From the NCBI GenBank assembly GCA_036660615.1, contig JAVXAG010000070.1:1-9692 (forward strand): a stretch of 9,692 nt of DNA, given 5' to 3'. Under the pieces are notes generated by a model. It saw nothing but the letters and a program-made list of their open reading frames with translations. It was not told the DNA's origin and ran no database searches. This DNA is from JAVXAG01 sp036660615 (GTDB lineage: Bacteria > Bacillota > Clostridia > Peptostreptococcales > Anaerovoracaceae). Both the position numbers and the translations under genes were made by a program. Of this stretch, positions 1 through 6,549 are shown in pieces; position 1 is the first letter of the stretch; each line of letters begins with the position of its first letter.

Positions 1-49
1 GCTGTCACAACTATGGAAAATTACGGACAATTGAGAAAGGAATCAAAAG

Positions 50-754
50 ATGTTACAAATTACGAATTTGACTAAAACATATGGAGAGAAGAAGGCGGTA
101 GATGACCTTACACTCCATATCCAAAGAGGAGAAATATATGGTTTTATCGGACATAATGGAGCAGGAAAAACAACTACAATAAAAGCTTGTTGCGGTATTT
201 TGCAATTTGACCAAGGAGAAATATTGGTAGATGGAATGTCCATAAAAAATCAGCCATTGCAGTGCAAAAAAGAAATTGCATATATACCAGATAATCCAGA
301 TTTATATGAGTTTTTATCGGGAATAAAATACTTGAATTTTATTGCAGATATATACAAAGTACCACAGAAAGAGAGAGAAGAAAGAATAAAGAAATATGCC
401 GATTTGTTTGAGATTACAAGCGATTTAGCACAACCAATCAGCGCATATTCACATGGTATGAAACAGAAATTGGCGATTATTTCAGCATTGATTCATACAC
501 CAAAATTGATGATTATGGATGAACCATTTGTTGGACTAGATCCAAAAGCAGCACATATATTAAAAGGGTTGATGAGAGAACTTTGCGACAATGGGGGAGC
601 AATATTTTTCTCAACACATGTACTTGAAGTGGCAGAAAAACTTTGCGATAAAGTTGCCATTATAAAAGGCGGAAAATTGATTACCTCCGGAACAATGGAA
701 GAAGTAAAAGGAAACACTTCATTAGAAAACGTCTTCCTAGAATTGGAGCAGTAA
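50..754 (+). CDS. ABC transporter ATP-binding protein (exporter type)
   Basis: This is a 234-residue cytoplasmic ATPase that powers the membrane permease encoded directly downstream. Visible motifs in order: Walker A GHNGAGKT (34-41), signature loop YSHGMKQK (133-140, the degenerate form common in ABC-2 exporters rather than LSGGQ), Walker B LMIMDEP (153-159), D-loop GLDP (162-165) and the switch histidine H190 in STH. The usual Q-loop glutamine region reads IPDNPDLYEFLSG, as is frequent in drug or peptide exporter ATPases. The length is normal for a single nucleotide-binding domain. An AAAGGA ribosome binding site (36-41) lies 8 bases before the ATG. The gene ends 1 base before the next start, so the two are translationally coupled. 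Substrate cannot be deduced. An upstream gene probably lies just outside the window, since no promoter is visible in the first 49 bases. Confidence 0.95.
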   Translation: MLQITNLTKTYGEKKAVDDLTLHIQRGEIYGFIGHNGAGKTTTIKACCGILQFDQGEILVDGMSIKNQPLQCKKEIAYIPDNPDLYEFLSGIKYLNFIADIYKVPQKEREERIKKYADLFEITSDLAQPISAYSHGMKQKLAIISALIHTPKLMIMDEPFVGLDPKAAHILKGLMRELCDNGGAIFFSTHVLEVAEKLCDKVAIIKGGKLITSGTMEEVKGNTSLENVFLELEQ

Positions 755-755
755 T

Positions 756-2357
756 ATGTTAATGAATTTAGTAAAAATCAGAATGATTGCCATGTTTTCA
801 GGAATGTTTACTGGCAGTAAAAAGAAAAAGAAGTCCTTAGGGAAAACAATACTGTTTGCTATTCTTGCCATATATATTGTGGGCTGTTTTGGAGTTCTGT
901 TTGGTGGATTGTTTTTTAGCATCGCAGAACCATTTGGAATGCTTGGAATGGATTGGCTGTATTTTGGGTTTATGGGTGTTATGGTATTTTTACTTTGCTT
1001 TGTCGGCAGCGTATTTGTAACACAAAATCAATTGTTTGACGCAAAAGATAACGATTTGATTATGTCAATGCCAGTGCCACCTAGCAGTATATTGGCATCA
1101 AGACTAGTTGCACTTTTGGGACTAAACTATATTTACGAACTTTTGATCGCAGTACCTGGAGGAGTGGTTTTTTGTATAACCAGACCAATCACCGTTACAG
1201 GAATAATAATATTCGTGGTGTCCTTCCTGCTATTGCCTTTTATGGTAGTTGCAGTATCGGCATTGTTTGGATGGATCATCGCACTTGCAAATTCAAAGAT
1301 GCGAAATAAGAATGTAGTGGTAATGGTATTTACAGTAGTACTTTTTATGGGATATATGTATGTTTGTATGAGATTGCAACACTACATCGAAATTTTGGTA
1401 AGAAGTGGAGAAGAAATAGGGGCAGCAATCAAGACAGCATTGCCACCATTTTATTATCTGGGAACAGCAATAGCAGATAGCAATTTTGGAGCATTTTTAA
1501 TATTCATACTTTGCTGCATTGTACCATTTGCAATAGTTTACTGGGTACTATCAAAGACATTTATCAAGATAGCGACTACAAATAGAGGGCAAGTAAAAAT
1601 AAAATATAAAGAACAGTCTATGAAAGTGAGCGGTATGAGAAAAGCTTTGATTATCAAAGAAGCACGCCATTTCTTGGGAAACCCAATGTATATGTTTAAT
1701 GCAGGTATAGGGCTTGTATTTATGCCAATTGGAGCAATTTTTCTACTAATAAAAAGCGATTACATCATGGAAATGGTTAAGATGATGGGATTTGGCAGTG
1801 AATTTTTGGGACCAATTATATGCGTTGCATTTTGCTCAATGTGTGCAATGACAATAATCTCAGCACCAACAATATCAATTGAGGGGAAAACACTTTGGAT
1901 TTCCCAAGCAGCACCAATAAGAGAAAGAGACGTTTTATTGGCAAAATCAGATATGCACATTTTAATGAGTTTGCCATCAATTATTATTTCGGCAATAATT
2001 TGTTTGATTGCATTGAAAATATCACTGTTGAGCATGATAATGATTTTTGCCTTGCCAATAATGTTCACTGTGTTCAATGCACTTTTTGGAGTAGCAATAA
2101 ATCTAAAATACCCAAAATTTGATTGGATAAATGAAACTGTGGCAGTAAAACAAGGTATGGCGCCAATGCTTGCTATGTTTGTATCTATGGCAACTATTTT
2201 GATACCGGTAGTGCTGTATATATTTGTGTTTGCAGATTTTATGACACCAGAAATCTATTTAATCGTTGCATTTTTATTCTTTGCAGCTTTAGCATTTGGG
2301 ACATATTGGTATCTAGTAAACAAAGGAATAGCAGTGTTTAGACAATTGCAAAATTAA
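756..2357 (+). CDS. ABC exporter permease, large putative ABC-2-like type
   Basis: A 533-residue polytopic membrane protein, the membrane partner of the upstream ATPase. Hydrophobic segments lie roughly at 30-57, 66-88, 112-140, 145-178, 186-205, 244-266, 313-333, 350-372, 404-445, 470-494 and 498-520, giving about 11-12 spans. A basic cluster at 21-30 (SKKKKK) precedes the first span, consistent with an inside N-terminus. Conserved-looking cytoplasmic segments are NDLIMSMPVPPSSIL (99-113) and EGKTLWISQAAPIRE (376-390). They resemble each other and fit the pattern of putative ABC exporter families with fused halves (Pfam ABC_tran_2 / ABC_export type; I cannot decide which). The first ATG is preferred over the one at 762 because GGAG (745-748) is 7 bases upstream of it. 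One permease of this size could form the whole channel. Substrate unknown. Confidence 0.88.
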   Translation: MLMNLVKIRMIAMFSGMFTGSKKKKKSLGKTILFAILAIYIVGCFGVLFGGLFFSIAEPFGMLGMDWLYFGFMGVMVFLLCFVGSVFVTQNQLFDAKDNDLIMSMPVPPSSILASRLVALLGLNYIYELLIAVPGGVVFCITRPITVTGIIIFVVSFLLLPFMVVAVSALFGWIIALANSKMRNKNVVVMVFTVVLFMGYMYVCMRLQHYIEILVRSGEEIGAAIKTALPPFYYLGTAIADSNFGAFLIFILCCIVPFAIVYWVLSKTFIKIATTNRGQVKIKYKEQSMKVSGMRKALIIKEARHFLGNPMYMFNAGIGLVFMPIGAIFLLIKSDYIMEMVKMMGFGSEFLGPIICVAFCSMCAMTIISAPTISIEGKTLWISQAAPIRERDVLLAKSDMHILMSLPSIIISAIICLIALKISLLSMIMIFALPIMFTVFNALFGVAINLKYPKFDWINETVAVKQGMAPMLAMFVSMATILIPVVLYIFVFADFMTPEIYLIVAFLFFAALAFGTYWYLVNKGIAVFRQLQN

Positions 2358-2381
2358 TTATAACAAGAAAATATGATATTT

Positions 2382-2412
2382 GGTAAGGGTGGAGTTGATT
2401 CACCCTTTTACC
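2382..2412 (+). terminator. hairpin after ABC operon, weak terminator or attenuator
   Basis: GGTAAGGGTG (2382-2391) pairs with CACCCTTTTACC (2401-2412), leaving two extra T in the right arm. An alternative compact fold is AAGGGTGGA with TTCACCCTT (including a G-T pair), followed by TTTTACC. It lies 24 bases after the permease stop and only 4 bases before the ribosome binding site of the next gene. It may end or attenuate ABC operon transcription, but the T-run is short. Confidence 0.45.
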
Positions 2413-2427
2413 GTATGGAGGTAAAAT

Positions 2428-3444
2428 ATGTTTGATTTAACCGTACTAAGTAGAGAAGTAATAGAAAAAATATTGAAAATGCCAAGGACAATAGAAATCG
2501 TAGAGGAAGTATACAAAATGAAAACTCAGGGAGAAACTGAGGTATTTCCTTTAGTTAGCCACGAATTTGTGTCAGGAATTTCTGATATGGACATAAAATC
2601 CGGTTGGATAAAAGGCAGCGATATCTTTGGATTAAAAGTGGTATCTTGGTTCTCTGCAAATAACAAAATGGGATTGCCCACATTAATTGGCACGATTATG
2701 GTTATGGACAGTAAAACTGGTGTGCCACTTGGCATTCTTGATGGCAGCTACATAACGGCAATGCGAACGGGAGCTTCTGCTGCAATAGGTGCAAAGGCAT
2801 TGGCAAGAAAAGACTCCGAAACGTTGTTAATAGTAGGTTCTGGCAATGTCGGGACTTTTTCTACAGGGGCAATGTTGGTAGCTATGGAAAACATCAAAAA
2901 AGTGTTTGTCTATGGCGGAAGAGATGAAACTAAGGGTACAAAATTTGTCCAAGGAATCAAAACAGTTTTAAAAGAAAACTTTGACATTGATGCAAAAAAC
3001 ATTACCTTTGAGCCAGTATTTGACTTAGAAAAAGCCACAAAGCAGAGCGATATCATCGTTACGGCAACACCTAGCCATGAACCAATCATTCAGAAAGAAT
3101 GGGTAAAATCAGGCACGCATTTTAGTTGCATTGGCTCAGATATGTCAGGCAAAGAGGAAATTGCACCAGAGATATTTGGCGATGCAAGAGTGTTTTGCGA
3201 TGACATACCGCAGTGTATAAATGTGGGTGAAATAGAGATTCCAATCAAAAATGGAGTTCTTAGCCCAAAGGACATAGGCGGTGAAATTGGAGATGTTTTG
3301 ACAGGGAAAACAGTTGGTAGAGAAAATGACAACCAGATAACCGTTTTTGATGGAACTGGAACGGCACTTCTGGACTTGTTGGTATCCAAAGAAGCATTGG
3401 CAATTGCAAAAGAAAAGGGATATGGGGAAACAGTAAAGTTATAG
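2428..3444 (+). CDS. ornithine cyclodeaminase / mu-crystallin family NAD(P)-dependent enzyme
   Basis: A 338-residue soluble enzyme. The family includes ornithine cyclodeaminase, archaeal-type alanine dehydrogenase, and ketimine or pyrroline-2-carboxylate reductases. All act on an amino acid or cyclic imine using NAD(H) or NADP(H). Seen here: FGLKVVSWF with K70 at the position of the conserved substrate lysine, GILDGSYITAMRTGASAA (102-119, with the family arginine R113), a Rossmann loop GSGNVG (137-142), SDIIVTATPS (207-216), and CIGSDMSGKEEI (234-245), where D238 matches the family's catalytic aspartate. The dinucleotide loop departs from the common GxGxQA. GGAGGT (2417-2422) lies 5 bases before the ATG. 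The B3/4 gene follows after 26 bases with no terminator, so the two are probably co-transcribed. The exact substrate cannot be assigned from sequence. Confidence 0.88.
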   Translation: MFDLTVLSREVIEKILKMPRTIEIVEEVYKMKTQGETEVFPLVSHEFVSGISDMDIKSGWIKGSDIFGLKVVSWFSANNKMGLPTLIGTIMVMDSKTGVPLGILDGSYITAMRTGASAAIGAKALARKDSETLLIVGSGNVGTFSTGAMLVAMENIKKVFVYGGRDETKGTKFVQGIKTVLKENFDIDAKNITFEPVFDLEKATKQSDIIVTATPSHEPIIQKEWVKSGTHFSCIGSDMSGKEEIAPEIFGDARVFCDDIPQCINVGEIEIPIKNGVLSPKDIGGEIGDVLTGKTVGRENDNQITVFDGTGTALLDLLVSKEALAIAKEKGYGETVKL

Positions 3445-3456
3445 AGTACTAGTGAA

Positions 3457-3463
3457 AGAGGAG
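3457..3463 (+). promoter_or_regulatory. ribosome binding site deciding the B3/4 start
   Basis: AGAGGAG lies 7 bases before the ATG at 3471 but only 1 base before the in-frame ATG at 3465. The spacing makes 3471 the working start. Confidence 0.8.
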
Positions 3464-3470
3464 AATGCAG

Positions 3471-4181
3471 ATGAAAAAATTTATTATTACAGATGATATT
3501 TTTGAGATATTTCCACAGATGTTAATCGGCATTATTGTGTGTCAAGGAATACAAAACACATATAATAATGATGAAGCAGAATATGAAAAAATGTTGAAAC
3601 AAGCAGAAAAGAAAGCAATTGAGTTTTTGCCAAATCCAGAATTTACTCAAAACAAAGTCATATCGGTATGGCGTGAAGCTTTTCAGCAATTCAAGACGAA
3701 GAAGGGCGCAAGGTGTTCAATCGAGGCACTTATGAAAAGAATTGGAAAAGAAAATTCGGTTAGAACTATCAATCCTATAGTGGACATATACAATTCTATT
3801 TCACTGAACTATGCGCTGCCTTGTGGTGGTGAAGACCTTGATAAAATAGTGGGTGATATTAAATTGACAAAAGCCACAGGTGATGAAGATTTTTTGGTTC
3901 TTGGCAGTGAAGAAAGCAGTTCCCCTTACCCTGGTGAAATTGTATACAAAGATGAAGCCGGTGCAATATGCAGATGTTGGAACTGGAGAGAAGCGGTTAG
4001 AACTATGCTTACTGAGGAAACTCACAATGCTTTTATGTGTATGGAATTAGTGGATATAGATAGAAAGGAAATCTTTATTGAATCTTTGGAAGATCTAAAA
4101 GGAAAAATAGAAACTCGCTTAGGGGCTACTTGTAGAATAGAATTGCTTGATATAAAAAATAAGGAGATGGTAATTTATTAA
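3471..4181 (+). CDS. solo B3/4 domain protein (PheRS beta editing-domain-like)
   Basis: A 236-residue soluble protein made almost entirely of a B3/4 fold, the domain that in bacterial phenylalanyl-tRNA synthetase beta hydrolyses Tyr-tRNA(Phe). Family-typical blocks: INPIVDIYNSISLNYALPCG (100-119), EDLDKIVGDIKLTKATG (121-137), PYPGEIVYKDEAGAICRCWN (152-171), and WREAVRTMLTEETHNAFMCME (172-192) with the WNWR..vRT...T pattern. The synthetase's catalytic subunits are absent, so this is the stand-alone form grouped in COG3382. Its function is not firmly known. Hydrolysis of a mischarged tRNA in trans or binding of an amino acid-like ligand are reasonable guesses. The start at 3471 is chosen over 3465 by ribosome binding site spacing. 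It probably shares a transcript with the cyclodeaminase-family gene, and its stop directly abuts the convergent yeiH-like stop. Confidence 0.85.
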   Translation: MKKFIITDDIFEIFPQMLIGIIVCQGIQNTYNNDEAEYEKMLKQAEKKAIEFLPNPEFTQNKVISVWREAFQQFKTKKGARCSIEALMKRIGKENSVRTINPIVDIYNSISLNYALPCGGEDLDKIVGDIKLTKATGDEDFLVLGSEESSSPYPGEIVYKDEAGAICRCWNWREAVRTMLTEETHNAFMCMELVDIDRKEIFIESLEDLKGKIETRLGATCRIELLDIKNKEMVIY

Positions 4182-4186
4182 TTACC
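4169..4186. repeat. inverted repeat spanning two abutting convergent stop codons
   Basis: GGTAATT (4169-4175) and AATTACC (4180-4186) are perfect inverted arms around TATT. The repeat contains both TAA stops (plus 4179-4181, minus 4182-4184). The AT-rich 7-bp stem has no T-tract on either side, so as a bidirectional terminator it would be weak. No other terminator is visible between these genes. Confidence 0.55.
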
Positions 4187-5213
4187 AAATCCCCAATAGT
4201 TGTTGCATCAAGAGGCTGACGCAAGTTATACCGATCCAACAGCACAATCCCAAAATAAGGGGTTTGCCACCGGTTTTTATTAGTTTTACAATGTTTGTGT
4301 TTAGTCCAATTGCAGACATGGCAAGGACAATGAAGAACTTGCTTAATTCTTTGATTGGAGCAAAAAAGCTAGGATCAAGACCAAAGCCGGTTGCCACAGT
4401 TGTGATAACTGATGCACCCATAAAGTATAGAATAAAGAAAGGAAAGATTTGTTTCATGGAAACTTTGTTCCCAGTTGCAGACTTTTCTTTTTTTGTTCGC
4501 ATAAATGCTAGAATCAAAGTGATAGGTATAATTGCTAAGGTTCTAGTCAGTTTTACAGTTACTGCTTTGTCAAGTGTAGCTGTGCCAAGACCCCACATAC
4601 TGTCCCATGTAGCAGCGGCAGCGGTAACAGATGACGTATCGTTTACTGCGGTTCCAGCAAAGATACCAAATGCATCGCCAGATTGTGTTGAAAATCCAAT
4701 TGCAGCACCTAATATTGGGAAAATCACTGCAGCCAAAACATTAAAGAAAAAAATGATCGATATTGCCTGAGCAACTTCTTCATCATCGGCATCGATAACT
4801 GGTGCAGTCGCTGCGATTGCAGAGCCACCACAGATTGATGATCCTACGCCTACAAGGGTAGAAATGTTTGACGGTATGTGCATTATTTTATGTAATACGT
4901 AAGCAATTACTAGTGATGTAGTAATTGTAGCTATAATAATTGGAAGGGATTGTTTTCCTGTTTCAAAGATTACGCTTAGGTTTAGTCCAAAACCCAGCAG
5001 TATTACTGCCCACTGCAAAATCTTCTTTGACACAAATTTGATCCCAGATTCATAGTTCGATTTGTTTCGAAAAAACAAGGTGACAATCATTCCTGCAATT
5101 ATTGCAATGACTGCACCTCCAACAATAGGAAAGGCTTTTCCAAGGAACCACGAGGGAACGGCAATGGCAAGGCAAAGCAATATTCCCAGACCTTTCTCTT
5201 TTATAAAATTCAT
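4182..5213 (-). CDS. YeiH/UPF0324-family putative sulfate or sulfite exporter
   Basis: A 343-residue inner-membrane protein of the YeiH family (Pfam Cons_hypoth698), annotated as putative sulfate exporters. E. coli yeiH lies beside the sulfite-responsive regulator yeiE, which is the main functional hint. About ten membrane spans are visible, starting at 8-25 and 29-47. Family landmarks: GVGSSICGGSAIAATAPVI (122-140), then DADDEEVAQA (141-150), GTAVNDTSSVTAAAATWD (187-204), KLTR (221-224) and AMSAIGLNTNI (298-308). The frame stays open 16 codons further upstream, but those codons run past the -10 box. AAGGAG 7 bases before the ATG at 5213 also fixes this start. It has its own promoter and no sulfur-related neighbours, so the substrate remains an inference from family. 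Confidence 0.88.
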   Translation of the reverse strand: MNFIKEKGLGILLCLAIAVPSWFLGKAFPIVGGAVIAIIAGMIVTLFFRNKSNYESGIKFVSKKILQWAVILLGFGLNLSVIFETGKQSLPIIIATITTSLVIAYVLHKIMHIPSNISTLVGVGSSICGGSAIAATAPVIDADDEEVAQAISIIFFFNVLAAVIFPILGAAIGFSTQSGDAFGIFAGTAVNDTSSVTAAAATWDSMWGLGTATLDKAVTVKLTRTLAIIPITLILAFMRTKKEKSATGNKVSMKQIFPFFILYFMGASVITTVATGFGLDPSFFAPIKELSKFFIVLAMSAIGLNTNIVKLIKTGGKPLILGLCCWIGITCVSLLMQQLLGIW

Positions 5214-5220
5214 ATATAGT

Positions 5221-5225
5221 CTCCT
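5221..5225 (-). promoter_or_regulatory. ribosome binding site of the yeiH-like gene
   Basis: Minus-strand AGGAG (within AAAAAGGAG) sits 7 bases upstream of the ATG at 5213. It selects this start rather than the upstream in-frame ATG near 5261. Confidence 0.8.
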
Positions 5226-5249
5226 TTTTCTGCTAAGATTTACTATGCT

Positions 5250-5278
5250 ATTATAGTACAAACAGGTAGGATATGCAA
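5250..5278 (-). promoter_or_regulatory. sigma-A type promoter of the yeiH-like gene
   Basis: Minus strand reads TTGCAT (5278-5273), 17-base spacer, then a perfect TATAAT (5255-5250). Transcription should start near 5243, giving a leader of about 30 bases. The promoter lies just beyond the ychF terminator, so the gene is expected to be expressed independently of lgt-ychF. Confidence 0.75.
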
Positions 5279-5283
5279 ATTGT

Positions 5284-5329
5284 TAAAATAAAAACCCCTA
5301 GTAATACCAAATTGATAATACTAGGGGTT
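5284..5329 (-). terminator. intrinsic terminator of lgt-ychF
   Basis: AACCCCTAGTA (5293-5303) and TACTAGGGGTT (5319-5329) form a perfect 11-bp stem with a 15-base loop. On the minus strand it is followed by TTTTTATTTT. It begins about 10 bases after the ychF stop codon. This is the strongest terminator in the window. Confidence 0.9.
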
Positions 5330-5339
5330 CTTAATTTCC

Positions 5340-6434
5340 TTATACGTTGAACAAGAAGTTCATTACATCGCCATCTTTGACTACGTACTCTTTTCCTTCT
5401 GACCTTATGAGACCTTTTTCCTTAGCTGTGGCCAAGTTGCCTCCGCAAGCGACCAGATTGTCATATGCAATGGTTTCAGCTCTAATAAAGCCCTTTTCGA
5501 AGTCTGTGTGTATCCTTCCAGCAGCTTGAGGAGCCTTTGAACCGCGTTTTACAGTCCAAGCCCTACATTCGTCAGTTCCAGCAGTTAAGAAGGAAATTAA
5601 ATCTAACAAAGTGTAAGAAGCTTTGATTAGTTTATCAAGACCAGATTGGTCAATACCTAGTTCTTCAAGGAACATTGCTTTTTCCTCATCGTCCAACTCT
5701 GCAACCTGTGACTCTATTTCGGCAGAGACGACAACAACCTGAGCATTTTCAGTAGTTGCAAAATCTCGTACAGCTTTTACATAGTCATTATCGCCAGTGT
5801 CAGCAGCATCCTCTTCAGATACATTTGCCACATAGATTACAGGTTTGTAGGAAAGCAAATCAAGGGATTTTACAAATTCAGCCTCTTCATCATCTAAATC
5901 CATAGACCTTGCAGATTTTCCCTCACCAAGAAAAGCATTGACCTTATTTAATAAATCAACTTCATGTTGCATACTTTTGTCATTTCTAGCCACCTTACTT
6001 GAACGTTGAATCCTTCTCTCAAGAACTTCCATATCAGAAAGCAAAAGTTCAGTGTTGATTGTGTCTATATCAGAAAGTGGATCGATTTTTCCATCTACAT
6101 GGACAATGTTGTCATTCTCAAAACATCTTACAACGTGAACAATAGCGGCAACTTCCCTGATGTGTCCCAAAAATTTATTTCCAAGACCTTCACCTTTTGA
6201 CGCACCCTTTACAAGCCCAGCAATATCACAGAACTCAATAGTTGTGTAAACCGTTTTCTTTGAATTGTACATTTCATGTAGCACCCTAATTCGCTCATCA
6301 GGAACAGTTACAACCCCTACATTTGGTTCGATTGTGCAGAAAGGGTAGTTCGCTGCCTCTGCACCAGCTTTTGTAATTGCGTTGAATAATGTACTTTTGC
6401 CTACGTTTGGTAGACCTACAATGCCTAATTTCAT
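5340..6434 (-). CDS. ychF: YchF (OLA1-type) ribosome-associated ATPase
   Basis: A 364-residue Obg-superfamily P-loop ATPase, close to the 363 residues of E. coli YchF. Family members bind ATP rather than GTP, associate with ribosomes and act in stress and redox responses. Seen: P-loop GLPNVGKS (7-14), DIAGLVKGASKGEGLGNKFL (70-89), and NVSE (204-207) in place of the NKxD guanine-specificity motif, which fits ATP preference. The C-terminal TGS domain (about 278-362) contains RAWTVKRGSKAPQAAG and ends DGDVMNFLFNV. C33 in NYPFCTIEPN corresponds to the E. coli cysteine (Cys35) linked to redox regulation. The frame is open 26 codons upstream, but that extension is not family-like. The ATG at 6434 is preceded by GGAGG (6445-6449). 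It lies 115 bases after lgt on the same strand and probably shares its transcript. Confidence 0.96.
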   Translation of the reverse strand: MKLGIVGLPNVGKSTLFNAITKAGAEAANYPFCTIEPNVGVVTVPDERIRVLHEMYNSKKTVYTTIEFCDIAGLVKGASKGEGLGNKFLGHIREVAAIVHVVRCFENDNIVHVDGKIDPLSDIDTINTELLLSDMEVLERRIQRSSKVARNDKSMQHEVDLLNKVNAFLGEGKSARSMDLDDEEAEFVKSLDLLSYKPVIYVANVSEEDAADTGDNDYVKAVRDFATTENAQVVVVSAEIESQVAELDDEEKAMFLEELGIDQSGLDKLIKASYTLLDLISFLTAGTDECRAWTVKRGSKAPQAAGRIHTDFEKGFIRAETIAYDNLVACGGNLATAKEKGLIRSEGKEYVVKDGDVMNFLFNV

Positions 6435-6501
6435 TTTCCTTTTTCCTCCATATCGGCTAACGGGAGTAAAATCTGCCCGTACCATCATTTTACGTTTATA
6501 A

Positions 6502-6525
6502 CCCCTGTGCAAAAAGGCACATGGG
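6502..6525 (-). other. small hairpin in the lgt-ychF gap
   Basis: TGTGC (6506-6510) pairs with GCACA (6517-6521) around AAAAAG, extended by CCC/GGG after one mismatch. On the minus strand it is followed by TTATAAACG, not a T-run, so it is not a convincing terminator. It could be an RNA processing or stability element between the two genes. The rest of the 115-base gap shows nothing I can name. Confidence 0.3.
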
Positions 6526-6549
6526 CGAAAGCGTGAAAGTTAATTCACA

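Noticed and set aside
1..75. Possible 3' end of an upstream gene (frame 2 stops at 32-34; frame 1 stops at 73-75)
   Set aside because: The tail is 10 to 24 codons with no recognisable family. Frame 2 ends just before the ATPase ribosome binding site and is the better guess, but this cannot be decided.
1760..2077. 105-residue minus-strand open frame within the ABC permease gene
   Set aside because: It is antisense to a well-supported gene, with no ribosome binding site and low-complexity isoleucine-rich content.
2346..2377. Promoter TTGCAA ... TATGAT upstream of the cyclodeaminase-family gene
   Set aside because: The spacer is 20 bases, too long for a usual sigma-A promoter, and no better pair is visible.
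4264..4770. 168-residue plus-strand open frame antisense to the yeiH-like gene
   Set aside because: It mirrors hydrophobic membrane codons of a clear gene, has no ribosome binding site and matches no family.
5214..5261. 16-codon N-terminal extension of the yeiH-like protein
   Set aside because: It would begin upstream of the predicted -10 box and transcription start. The AGGAG spacing selects 5213.
6435..6512. 26-codon N-terminal extension of YchF
   Set aside because: YchF proteins start at the residues just before the P-loop, and the ATG at 6434 has a GGAGG upstream and gives the standard length.
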